Shown: positions 47,201 through 59,700 of the stretch, in pieces
Layout of the letters: every line of letters starts with the position of its first letter
Position numbering within the stretch: the first letter of the stretch is position 1
Origin: Casuarina equisetifolia
Taxonomy: Eukaryota; Streptophyta; Magnoliopsida; Fagales; Casuarinaceae
DNA: 64,000 nucleotides
NCBI GenBank assembly: GCA_028551475.1
Contig: CM052362.1
Location: forward strand, 8,741,354-8,805,353
Reading direction: 5' to 3'
Notes under the pieces: model-generated
The model's database searches: none
Seen by the model: the letters and a program-made list of their open reading frames with translations, nothing else
What the model was told of the DNA's origin: nothing
Made by a program: the position numbers and the translations under genes

Positions 47201-50200
47201 TTTGCACAAAAAAGGCAAGGAGCGGCACCTGTCCAAATTTAGCGCAGAATCTGAAACCAACCCTAGTTTGCAGAACCCTACGAATTCTAAGCTTACTGAG
47301 GTTGCAACAGGCAATGGGTGGAGGAAGACATTGGGATGGCCCCTTGATTTCAAATTTCAGAGTCTACTTTTTTTCCTTGTCGTTTGCGAGGTAGTTGAAA
47401 TCTCACACTGAGCTAGAAACAAGGTCCCCGAATAGCTTTCTGCGACAAAAAGTTTTGTGGATAGGGAGGGAGAGAGAGAGTGAATGAGACAGGGGGGAAC
47501 AGGTCCTTATCTTTTACTTTGTTTCCAAATGACGAGCGTTTATTTTGTTTCCGAATGAAGAGCATCAAGGTTCCTTTTTTGGGCCCAGCAGCCGGGTTAT
47601 TCTGCAATTTCAGGACTTTTGTCGTAAAACCCTTGGGGATAAGAAAAGACACCCTTCAGTGGGCATCTGTGGGTCAGTAGCTAAAAATTATGAAATATTT
47701 TTACCATCGGACCCTGTCTTGTTCCCCACACTCCTGATTCAGGAGTTACTCTTACGTACGTACACATTCCAGAAGTAACTCAAAGCACGTGTCTTTTATA
47801 TATTATCTTAAGCAATGTCGTTGCGAGGACTTTTGAACCACTTTGTTCTTCCTTATTCGGCAAGCTTTATCATTTATTATGGTTATCTGGTTATCTGGCT
47901 TTGAAGTTGACTCCGACCCAAGGAGTAAGATCCTGTGGCAGCCACGGAATGTGCCTTTTCTGGAATACACCTCTTCCTGCTTTCTTTCCTCTTTTGAGTT
48001 CTAGCAAGGGGGTAGAAACAGAATTTGACATCTTTCAGACCCAGTTGAATAAATATGCAGCACTCTTTTGTTTTCTAATATTATCCTAAAGTTCTTATTT
48101 TACATCGTTGATATGAACAAGGAAAAGAAATAGGGAACAATCATTGAATATATTTACATGGAACTAAAAACTCATATTCAGATGGAAAAATGTATTACGA
48201 AAGTTGGTCAGGGAGAGATTCCCTTTCAATCACTGTCCTATCGTGGTAAGCCAATGAGCTTTGGTTTACATGGAGTGCACACTCGGTAGGAGATACCCTT
48301 TTGTGATATGCGCGTATTTGGATGAAAACAAACTTCATGCTCATCATGGACAAGACTCCATGGTCAATGTTGTACTCCCACATGCTGCAAATAGTCACCA
48401 ATCAAGTTTCTGGAGGAAAATGGATCGAATCTTCTTACCGTCGGCAAAAGGAAATTCTATATTCCCGTTTTAAGGACCATAAGTAGAAGACAGCACATAA
48501 TCAACGAGGGCGCGAGGAAGCCAAGCAAACTAAAAGAAAATTTATAATCGTATTTGTGAAGTAATACAAGACGCAACACTACAGAATGGTCACCATCTGG
48601 AAGGTGCCAATAATAAAGTAAACAATGGACATGGACCACCAGCTCATGGGAAGCCTCCCTATCAATTTCATGAGTATCTGGCTACAATTAGAACAATGAT
48701 GGGTGGACTAACATGCACCGCGTGTTTCAATCACGTACTCCAAAATTTGATGTGGAAGACGTGCGCCAAGCTCAAACACAGTACCAAGAAGAGAAGAGTC
48801 CTAGTCCACTTAGTAAATCTTAGTTTCATGGTGCGCTTAACAAGAATTACCACATGGAGGAAAATGAACTGTGTTGTAAGGAAGAATGAGAGCAAGTTAT
48901 TTTGCCTATAGAAGGTGTAAGATTCGATTTATTAAGCTTTTAGCTAAGACTGTTTTTTGCACGTCGCTTTCTGTTAAGAGCCTTTTCTTGTTTGTTGACA
49001 CGTCACATCGAGAGGACCGGAATGCCCACACTAACATCTAAGAGAAAAATGAACGGGATAATAGTCTAGGGTTTGGGATGGCAATAACCCTGGCAAGTGT
49101 TGAGCCATGGCTCTTCCTGGAGACAAGGAAGAATAGTCAATTGTAATACTTTAAGGTTTTCGGGCTATGAGATAACAAATTCAATCTTGGTCGATGCTGA
49201 TAGAGCTAAGTCCTTGAAGCCCCCGTACCTCAGGCGAGATGGGCGTGGAGCACTACCAGGACTGTCAAGCAGCACATGAAAAAAAAAATACAGTTCTTTT
49301 TTTTTTTTTTTGGGAGGGGGGGCATCCTACCAATGCTTTAGATGCGCTGAATCCCTATAAATGGTGTTATGCGCCGGTTGGCGAGAAAGCTTTACTCTCT
49401 GTTCAAGTTCTCGCCCAACACCGTCGCCTTAACGTTGAGTACGCTTTAACGTGCTCCAGACCCACATTCTCTGCCAGAATTGTTGAATTTAAAAATTTTG
49501 AATATACGATATGATCAAGCTTTTAATGCCATCGGATTTCCCACATTCTAATTCAGCTGACTCTGAGACTGGACTTATTCTTTCTGGGCCAACGAAAGAA
49601 GTGAAAATATGAATGAACTGGAGTGTTCTCTTTGAGGCGTATGCAACAATGTATGTCTTTCGAAAAACAAAAGTAACTGAAGAAAGCACAAACCTCCTAT
49701 TGTATTTAGTTGTAAATAATCTGTGTTCAATACATTAATGTGGACCGTATCTATTTTATCTATTTAATATGACAAGAAACCTGGAATTGGAGAGGATCCA
49801 AGACCCGCCTCAGTAAAAGAAATTAATAAAGAACTTACCACATGAAATGATATAAGTTGCCAATGCTGTTACCTAGCATCTCAGGGACGAGTTTCAGGAG
49901 GTGAGGGGTTCCAGGTCCCTTCCCCCGAAGAAAACATAAGAAAAAGGTCAAGGTTTGGAGTATTTTGAGTTCCTAAGGGTGATCTTCTTAAACCCTTCAA
50001 GAAATATGGTCCAACCCAAATAAATTTGGTCCTTCCCCTCATCAATTTTGTGACTTAAGTCGACCCTTCAATCAATGAATTAGACCTTTTTTTGACAACC
50101 CCTTGTCAAGCCTGAAAACTACCAAATTCTATTTTGGAGCTAGCTATTGTAGGCAAGTCTCCGAAGCTACCAGGTAGAATGTGCGGCCGTCATGTTATGG

Positions 50201-52435
50201 TCCCCCTTCCTGATTGGAAGCAACAAAACCAACAAACTAAAAGGTTGCCACCTAAAGTTCGCCAGGTCAATTGTCAAGCTCTAACATTCTCGTTGTGGGT
50301 TGACATGTTATCATGTCAATCATGAGGCTTCCTCAGGGGCACTTACCCCGAAGCGCAACAAATTGTCCATGGTCTACAGCAATACATATTTCTGAATGAA
50401 GGAATTGATTAATACCCATCCATATATTTGCTAGCCATAAATTGGCTTGATTTGGCTTGAACACATTTCCAAACTGCAGTTCAATGTCCAACTCAACTCA
50501 TATAGAATCAATTCTTTTTTCGTTCAACTTTTTGTTTTTGTTGTCTGATCCTAGTTCCTAGTAGATAAACTGAGCAGAGAAAGATCCGGCAGCCCAATGA
50601 TCCGGCATAAATCATCTGCACATTATATACCAGAGAAAATGATAGTACTAGTTTATTGCCTTCTATACCTTAATAAGAATCCTGTCAATCCACAAAAATG
50701 TAGCCAAAAGACATGAGAGAAATATATTAGCTCTAAGTAGTTGTCAAATATGACGGAAGCAAAATGTGCAGAATGAGATGGAAAAAATACCGTGAGAAAC
50801 TCATAGCACAGAAGACTGATCAGTTAGTTTACTTCAATTAACAAACTATTTTACTTCCCCCTATATGTTAAAAACGTCGTAGGATATGTAGCAGGGATTA
50901 GGCAATTAACAATGCTCATGGGAACATACCGTAATGACAATTGAGAAGGTCATAGAAGAAAGTATCTGACGTAGTGTAATTCGTTCCCTGTGTATGTAAT
51001 CCTCTGCAAAGAGCCGAAAGCGTTGAAGTTAGCACAAAGGCAACAGCTTAATAAAGCGTTGTCATTTTAGTTCCTAGAGGAACTACCAAAACAAAAAGTG
51101 GGAAAAGAAAAAAAGAAAAAAAAACCCTAAATTCTGTATGCACCAATCCCTTCCTTTCTTCCTTTTTGCCTTTGCCATCCAACATGAATGCCTTACTTAA
51201 GCCAGAACAGAATGAACGCAAACGACCCTGTAAAGTTTAATGTAAGAACAAAACCATGATTAGGTACTAATTGAATAATTCTGTATCTACCAATCCCTTA
51301 GCAGACTTAATTTAAAAACAAAAACACAAAACATGATTAGGTAATTACATCAAACAAAAAAAGAGTGCTAGAGAATGCAACATCTATTCTAAAGGTCCCA
51401 GAAAAACTTAAATTAGAAAACTTACGAGTTCAGAAACCAACAATGCACCCGTTTGATCTAAACAATTTTTTTGACCAAACATCTTAGGAAACGGGCAGAG
51501 TTGTGACAATAGGTTAGTGGAGAAGAATTATTCAATTGTCAAAACCTGAGCTTCCTATTTTTGCCCCCTAATCAACAACAAGTTTTAGTAGCACACTAAG
51601 TATCCATGAGAATTGTTTTCTTTTCTTTTTCTATTTTTTTTTCTTTCGAAAAAGAATAGAAACAAATTAAACAGCAAATATATGCAGAAGAAAAACAACA
51701 ACAGGACCAGGGGACCTAAAAGAAGCGTAATAACACTTTGAGCCAGCAAAAGTAGGACAGGAAAGGGTTGCATGGTTGCAAAACCTTAGTTAGGAAGCAT
51801 AAGAGGGGGGATCATAGCTCCAAAGTAGAGAAAAGGCCGGGAACTTTGCATTCGAGCTGGTGAAATAAAGTAGCACTTTGGAAAGGTAGCAAAGACTAAA
51901 GGGGGACAATTTGCCCTGATCTTGAAAACAAAATGAAGATATCTTACTGAGGTAACTTTTCAATGGACACCCCCATCATATAAACGGGTAAAGATTAGGC
52001 TTTGGAGATATGGGTGGACAATTGAGACTGCTATTGAACTGCATCCAGAAGAGGCAGTGGTCGATATTGGTTTGCAGTGGGGTTTGTATTTTCTGAAGGT
52101 CTTTATAAGGAGGCTATCTTGAATATGGAGTTCTTATTTGCCTAGAAAAAGGACAATTGTGATGTAAGAGAGGCAAGTTCAGGATATCATCTACTTCCAT
52201 GGGTTGAGAAAGCAGCACAAAATGAGTAAAAGAAAGAATGGACTTAGTAGAAGCGGGGTACAGGACCGTAGAAAATGGACTGGTTTGAATGTAGCAACAT
52301 GAGTTTTGGCCCAGATTAAGTTAGTTCGGTAATCTAAAAGGAGTCAAAGGTACTTCGAGGATTTTGGATCTAAGAAACAGGTCTCTATTCAGACTAGTCT
52401 AGTCTTTTCGTCCTAAAGTTTAGCACATCGTTTGT
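47201..52435. other. Upstream flank of the MADS gene, no gene recognised
   Basis: Only short frames without known domains. Blocks at 47,236-47,300, 50,427-50,445 and 50,930-50,990 have counterparts near 59,460-59,540, 62,098-62,116 and 62,370-62,410 in the same order, so this is the promoter-side half of a tandem duplication. Low-complexity T/A tracts occur near 49,280-49,310 and 51,620-51,650. Confidence 0.5.
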
Positions 52436-52439
52436 AGGA

Positions 52440-52840
52440 TAAAGGTCTGGTTCATTTGGCTTTAAGGAGAATCGGCTAGTATTACTTAAGGCACATTGTC
52501 TGCCATGGAGCAACCCGCTACTTGAATGCTTATAATAGTAGAAAGGACTCATGAGATTTAGCTTTCATCATTACTAATGCAATAGCAAACAATGGTGAAG
52601 GTGAGCTGAACAAGGTCTCCATCTATCAAGTCTAGTCCCTCCTTTTCTTAAATTTGGAACAAGGGTTAATAAGGAACCGGTCCATTTGGCACTAAATACA
52701 AGGTGAGGTAGCGTTGCCTAGGGCATGAGTCCTAATATGGGGAGCAAGCAACTTCTTGAATGCTCAGAATGGTGGAAATGACATTTGAGATACATATTTC
52801 GTTTGGTATTATTGTAAGAAAAAATGGTGAAGAAGATGAC
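52440..52840 (+). repeat. Two-copy direct repeat, period about 231 bp
   Basis: ttcatttggc ... cttgaatgcttataatag near 52,451-52,545 is repeated as tccatttggc ... cttgaatgctcagaatgg near 52,681-52,775. Both have ggagcaa between the blocks and a final tgaga. The copies are diverged and non-coding. Confidence 0.65.
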
Positions 52841-55800
52841 CCAAACAATTTTCTTTTAGACTGCCGAGAGGAAAAAGTGAAACAATTCAACAGCTATGTT
52901 CAAAGCCTATAAAACTGGAGCAACTAGAGGATTCGAGAAATCAGTTGATAGAAAGGGTGGGAGAACCTACGCTAGCAAATTGGAGCCCAATCAGCCGAGG
53001 AGGTTGCTCTCTTACTGCCAAGTCTTTGGATGCACAGGATTGAAGTTTCTTGCAATAATAAATGTGGAGGTGGGAAAGGCTGTTTTCTAAAAGCTAAGTA
53101 TGGGTAATACCTCCTTGCTCCTATGGCTAGTGCTGGATCAGCCAACTAATCTGGCTAACGAAAATCAACTCTTTATGAAGATGGTTTAACTAGGCAGAAA
53201 AGAAGACCGAAAACACAAGGCTGAAGCACTGGAACAACTTCCAAGGGAATGACCGACACAGTTGTGGAGATAACAAAATCTAACAAATTGTTGCATTTAA
53301 ATTGGATTCAAATATTGGCTTCCCCAAACTACAATCCTTTCTTCATCTACCTGAGACGGGTGCCATTACCACCAGTCACAAAACAAAGGCAGAACCATGA
53401 ATTTGAGCCCAAAATTGAGCCATATAAAGTTCAATTTTTGGAACAAAGAGTATGCATTGACCAAAATCTTAGGTTGAGACGGTAATTCCAACATTCTACA
53501 CCCTGCACCAAAATTAGGTCCTGGTTGAATTGGTCGGGAGAACGCAAAAGGAATCAGTTATGAGTTGGATCTTCAACGTTGTAGGAATATGTTGACAGTG
53601 TCTTGTTGAAATGCTTGAGACAGAAACCTTTCGGCAAAGGAAGAGCAAAAGGAAAAGGTAGATTGATATGAGACAAATCCAAGGATGGGAGGGTTCTTTT
53701 CAGTTTAGAACTTGGTTTCCAAGACTGAGCGTGTTGGTCTTGGACAGAGTTATTTGGAAGAAGAGAGGGAACAAAAAGGTAATAATTCGATGGAGTTAGT
53801 GTAGGGGGAGAAAGGAAATAGGAAAAGGAAAGGAAGAAGCAATCATAAGAGTCGAGAAAGGAGGAGAATGGGTGTTGAGAGGCTCAACATCAAATGTAAA
53901 GGGGATGAAGAATGCCAACCTTTATGGCGATATGTTTGCTCTGCGGAAACATTAATTTTGCTATTTTATGTCTTTTCTTTTTTTAACTTCAGTTTTAATG
54001 TTAGGCCAACCGTTACTCACTCCTACGGCTTCAGTTATTTATTGGTTACAATTTCTTATAACACTGCATTGTAAGGCCTATAATTCCCACAGATAAGTGT
54101 ATGACTAATTATTAATCCTGAGAGTAGTGGCCAATAGCCCTTGGTTACTCCCACAACGTTTCATGGTTAATGGATTTTGAGTTTAACCCTTAGGGGAAAA
54201 AAAATTCTCGACTATTGCCAAATTATCATCTGAATAATCCGTTAAGGAATCAATAAGATAATATTCAACTATGGTTAGAACAATCTAGAGAACTAGTAAT
54301 TGGACAAAAGTATGAGCTGGCCTAATACAGGAACTCATGATTCCTTCTCCTTTTTGTTTAAAGAGAAACCTGTGTAAGATTAAAAACAAGAACTAAGAAA
54401 ATACATACCCTTACATAGCTAATACAGAAACGAACACGTAGATAATATTATCGGAAATTCTTGTGCAAACCTTCAAGAAGAAGGTTAGATATCCTACTAA
54501 GATGTATTAATGTCGTAAGAATACTTAAAAAATTCTTGTGCAGACTTCCACTGTATGAATAAAAGAGGAAGGACTAACACATTGATAGATCCATTTCATT
54601 TTTCATCAAAGATTTTGCTTATGGAATCCAAGTGTTTGCATCAAGATAACTGTTTACAAGAAATAAATTCTTCTTATTTTCGCTCCTTTTTCTGTTTATT
54701 TACTTTCGTTTTGGTTTCATGGTGTAAGATTTTGAAAGTATTCTACTTTGTGTTCTGTGCCTTGCCATTCAAGGTAATGACATTGTCATTGCCATGACCA
54801 TGTTGGTTGAATGATGTCATCATTGTCATTGTACCTTCACTTGGGAGTAAAGCTTGAATGAAAATCTCCTATGCCTTGATAATCTAAATGGTTCACGAAA
54901 GTTAGGTGCAGTGAGTATCAATCAACCGTATTAAGTATGATGGTGGCTACAATGGTCATTATAAAGCCATTGTAGTGATTTAGTCAACTGGGTTCTTACA
55001 TTGCACTATTAATTTAGGTTGGTCAGTTGAAGCTAATATGGAAGTAGATTTATCCATGGTTGCGGTGGCTATATGGTGGACACAGAAGGAAAAATATTTT
55101 TCTTTTTTCCGCTTACCTATTAAGCATTATTGAAAATTAATTACCTAAAAGGGCAACCTTTTATCTTCTCTTCTTTTATATCCTATGCTTGTAAGTGTGT
55201 TCATATACCTTATTCAAAAGCTTGACCTCTCACCAATCATTTGTATTGTTCCATCCTTTTTTCTCCTATTTGCCTTTCTCGTTATTAACAGTGTGGCTAC
55301 TTTGTCTTGGGTAGTTATCATTTCAGTGTGAGGTATAATTACTTTGGCTGTCTTCCATAGTTTTTTGGCTTTTGGACTTTTTGTTCGAAATTTCCGATCT
55401 TCTGGACTATGTTATCACGACTACTAAGCATTTTTTTACTCCGTCAACCCCCTAGTTCCCTTTGTAACTTTTACAAAATTATGATGTCCCTACTAGAAAG
55501 GTATTGGGATCCATCTTTGCGGATGGGTTCTCTTGACCAAATTGGGAAGCCTTGGCCTTACAATCTCACTTAGTGTCAGAAAACATATAATAGACTTATG
55601 TCCTTAATGTCTTAGAGCATTGATCCCAATATAAAAAATAGTAGAGAAAGTAACTTCTGCTGACTTTATGAAGTACTTTACCCTCAATTCGGTTGATTAA
55701 AGCTTGCAAGCCTTTTATACATAGATGTTGAGGATTCCATATATCAGTCATTCTTGATTGATTTTTGCTAAAATGAAGAAACAATGAACTAACACGGATG

Positions 55801-58600
55801 TTGTGCATTTTCTTAGCACTCTAAAAGTCCTAAGCAAATATAAAGCAACATATCCTGCAAAATTGAGGTTCTGAATCTTTAATGAGGTGTATGCTCAACT
55901 CCATACATATTCTTTTCAACGTTTCCGATTGTCTAAAATCAGAGTTCTACTCTCACTATTTTTTTATTGGAATTTTGGTGGTTCATTAAAACGATGGGAT
56001 TGTAGAAGTGGTCATGGGTCTTAAGGTGGTTAAATTCTAGACAGATATTGTAAGGTTTATGACTCCCAGCAGTGGTCCACATTGTGGCTATAATTACCAT
56101 AAAAGGATCATTTTTTTACGGAAAACCATTTTTAAGCAACTAAATAAACTTTATCTTAACATCGTTCAACAATTGCATCATGCCTAGAGCATTTCTTGTC
56201 TATTACAACTCCAAACCTGACTTGATTTACATACAGAGCAATGAGTATGCTTAATACATGGCTCATAAAAGGGTCACCTTTACTTCCAAAGTACCTTATC
56301 TTAATTAGGTATCTGAGCTTCCCATTTTGTCTTCTCTTCTAGTCATCATTTTTTGATCATTTCTTCTAATGCCATGTCAACAGTCTTATTGGATTACTAC
56401 CGTACTACGCTTTTTCTAACTTTTCCTAAGCTAAAATCAAAAGATTTGGAACTGCACATATGACTTTGTAATATTGAATACTATCTGTTTAACTTAGGTT
56501 TTCAGTTCAATTTATTATCTATTATTAAAATTATCAAAACTCCCCAATATTTTATTAGTTCTACTTTTGCTTATGTAATTTTTAGGATTTCCATACCCAG
56601 CAAATGATTAATATAAAACATAAGGTTTGTTAATTCTGTTTGAAGCATATTAGTATGGTTAAATAGTTTGGAGATTGGTTACATAGGCCCCATTGCACTT
56701 ATACCAGTTTTTGAAAGATCTTAACACAAATATAGAGAGGATTATCTTTCTCTAGGTAGCATTTCCTCCTCGGTTGCCTTTCTTTCTTCTAGAATAGTAA
56801 CACGATAATAGAGTTTCTAACTCAGAACTTTCATTTTCTTTGCTTTTCTCTTTTGCTAAACACCTTTCTTTTCTTTCATTCCTTTTTTTCTTTTTCTTTT
56901 TCTTTTTCTTTATCTCCTCCCAAACATCTTTATTTTCTTTCTCTCTCTCTTTTGCACAAACATTTCCTTTCTAAACCAATTGTCTTCTTGCATTTCTATC
57001 TCTCACTTCCTTCGCAAAAATAATATAAACTTATGATTTTTTTTTTCAACCAACAAAAACCAATTAATGACTACTATGGTTGATGTGATCACTCATCATC
57101 TCACCCATTCAAGGACCCGAATCTGGCTCATAAACCCAGCCGATCATCATCCAGCATGCTTATCAACTATCTAACCTACATTCAAAATCAAGAGTGATCT
57201 AAACCATAATTCATATCTATACCTAAATCTTTTATGCTTTTCAATGATTATGGTGTTGTATAGTAAAACTTGGCTAGAGAAGGTTATTTTTTATTTATGT
57301 TTAGGTTCCTCTCAATTAACTCTCAGATGTTAAAAAATAATTTGTCTTTCCGATATTTACAAAAATAAGTCAAACTAAAATACTAAATGGAAAACTAATT
57401 TAAGAGGAAAGAATACTTACAAAACTGAAAAACGAAAATAAAAATGTTTGGCATGAGAGAGAGAGAGAGAGAGAGAGAAGCATTTGGCTAAAAAAAATAG
57501 AAAGTCAAAAGGGAAGGACATAAGTAAAAGCTCCATTACAATATTAGGAAATTCAGAAGAGACAAGAGAAGAAAAATATTTTAGTGATATGATGGTCATA
57601 ATACTCTTCATGACTTTTAAGAAAATGATACAACTAAAATAAAATAAAAAATCCAAAACTCGTTCCCTAACTATCTAAACCTCAAACAATCTTTTAAACT
57701 GAAATAACAAAACTTGTGGATAATAGCTCTAAGAGGTTGGTCTCAAGGCAAAACCATGTAATCGTACATTTTCCTATCTTCTCTCTTCTTATTTTCCCAT
57801 CTCAATTTTTGTCCCCTAAGCTTCTATATTTAAAGGAAAAGTTATTTTTGAAAACCTTCAAACTTCATTAAGACTCTTGTTCACTAATATCTCTCTCATG
57901 TTTTAATTCCTCTAATTGAAATCCTAAATTACCTAACATTTCCAGTCAGATGATTTAATCCTGTTCATTTTGTTAAAAGAATTCATTTTTTCTTTTTCTA
58001 TAATCCAGCCAATTCAACATAATACCTCTTCTCTCTCATCTACAACCTCTCCCACTTCTCTAGTCAAGCCCTCCTTGCACATACATTGAACTTTTCCAAT
58101 GAATTCACAATGCAAGTCTAATGGTGTTGTGTTATACACCGACACTGACGACAACTAAGTTTGTAATAACTTGTACGTATGACAGCACAGAAAAAGAATG
58201 CACGTCAAACCTTACCAAGAATCCGATTACGATGTATAGGACATATATAACTTCAGGATATCAAGGGATAACATTTTGGTAGCTTCATGATATGGACTTG
58301 TCAATACAAGTCTTGCAATAACAAATCAAATTTTTTAATCCTAACTGTTCCTAAAGTAGAACATCATGTCATTCATTACATATTTTATGAAGAAATATAT
58401 GAAGAAATGATGCCACATATTAGCAAAAAGCAATAAGACTGGATTCAACTAGGAGCAAGTGCATAAGTAAAAATAAAGAAAGAGAATTGAAATGCCGAAT
58501 CCAAGTTTTACAAAAAGTAAATGCAGCTCTTAAACATCCGAAAATTGGCAACAGTTAGGAATACCACAACAGTGAGCATTACAAGCTAAGCATTAGTACG
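52841..58600. other. AT-rich intergenic sequence
   Basis: No coding region or transposon domain recognised. Contains (tttttc)n-like pyrimidine tracts near 56,885-56,915 and a (GA)12 microsatellite at 57,455-57,478. If the downstream exons of the duplicated MADS copy were present they should lie in this interval, and I did not find a K-box. Confidence 0.5.
57455..57478 (+). repeat. (GA)12 microsatellite
   Basis: Uninterrupted GA dinucleotides directly visible. Confidence 0.95.
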
Positions 58601-59700
58601 GACGTTAGACCTAAGGTGATATTAACGTCTCTTTTTCTTATTTCATGAGAGCTGGTTTTATGTTGCAGAAACCATGAGATTCATTAGACAGTTTTTGTAC
58701 TTAGTAGTATGTATCATGCTACATTCTTTCGGATATTCGTCTGGTATTTCATCGATCATAATTTTGAGCAGGAGGCTATGTCATCATTTATCTCTCCCTC
58801 TCCCTTTCTCTCTCTAGAGAAGATAAAATCAGGGGAGAGCGCATTCATAAGAGATTTGAAGCTATAAAGGACAACATGGTAACATAGTCTGCTATAAGTG
58901 GAACGATTTGTCAGAGAACAAACCTTGGGCCGGCACATTCCTGTCGCAGAAAAGACTATAGCAGCTATTTCATCATCGCCAGTTGAAAGCCCAATATCCT
59001 TCGTAAAAAGCCCTTTCCCAAGTCACGTCCCTTGCCATTGTGTTGACTCACTTCCTGATCCGCATTTTCTAGGAAAAAAGGTTCCGATCATGCACATCAA
59101 AGGAAGTAAATCATCAGTGCAAAATAACATTCGAGATGACAAATCTCCTTACGCAGAAAATTCGGGGAGAGAAGAACCGATAAATAGTGATTTGAAGAGA
59201 GAAATGCAAACAGATGTCTTGGGTTTCAGATTGGACAGGAGAAACCAATCTATACTAGTACCAAAGAGCAATAATTTTGTTTAAGTAGAAGCTGGAATGC
59301 CAACCATGACTCTACTTAAAAACAAAAATGAAGATAAAGAAGAACCAAACTGCACTTGCCCTCAGAAGAAAAAGAAAAAAAAAAAAAAGAGAGGAGAAAA
59401 AATATGAATTAAGATAGAATCTATATCTTTCGGATTTTCCACGAAAACCATTGCCACACCCAACCAAGAATCAGGAACCAACCCTGGTTTACTGAGAGCA
59501 CTGCGCGGGAACGACGACGAAGAATGAACCCTAACAGTTAGACTCATCGAGATCGCACAGTGCCGGGAGTGACGGAATTGGCCAGAATTCCGGAGTCTCA
59601 TTCATTTGTTTTTCTTTCTTTCTAGGGCGTTCTCCCCGGTATCGTGGTGATAGCATTCTCAATGGGTTCCTGCCACCTTTATTTGTCAGACCCAGAGAGC
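58600..59700 (-). repeat. Segmental duplicate of 46,145-47,330 (MADS exon 1 and leader)
   Basis: aaggtgat(a)ttaacgt at 58,613 matches 46,160. The exon 1 block matches 46,458-46,639. accaaccct(g)gttt at 59,477 matches 47,256. Order and orientation are the same, so this is a tandem rather than inverted duplication. The offset shrinks from 12,455 to 12,221 bp through small indels. Confidence 0.78.
58913..59078 (-). pseudogene. MADS-box exon 1 pseudogene (tandem duplicate)
   Basis: Aligns on the minus strand to exon 1 of the MADS gene with a constant offset of about 12,455 bp. Shared stretches include ggcaagg(c/g)a(g/c)gtgactt and atagtcttttctgc, and flanking sequence on both sides matches. The start codon is lost, about ten bases covering part of the SKRRR-coding stretch are deleted (shifting the frame), and stops are present, so no MADS domain can be made. 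No K-domain exons were found for this copy. Confidence 0.82.

Noticed and set aside
49300..49500. Organellar DNA insertion suggested by higher GC and a 90-codon frame
   Set aside because: I could not match the frame to any plastid or mitochondrial gene, so it was left unannotated.
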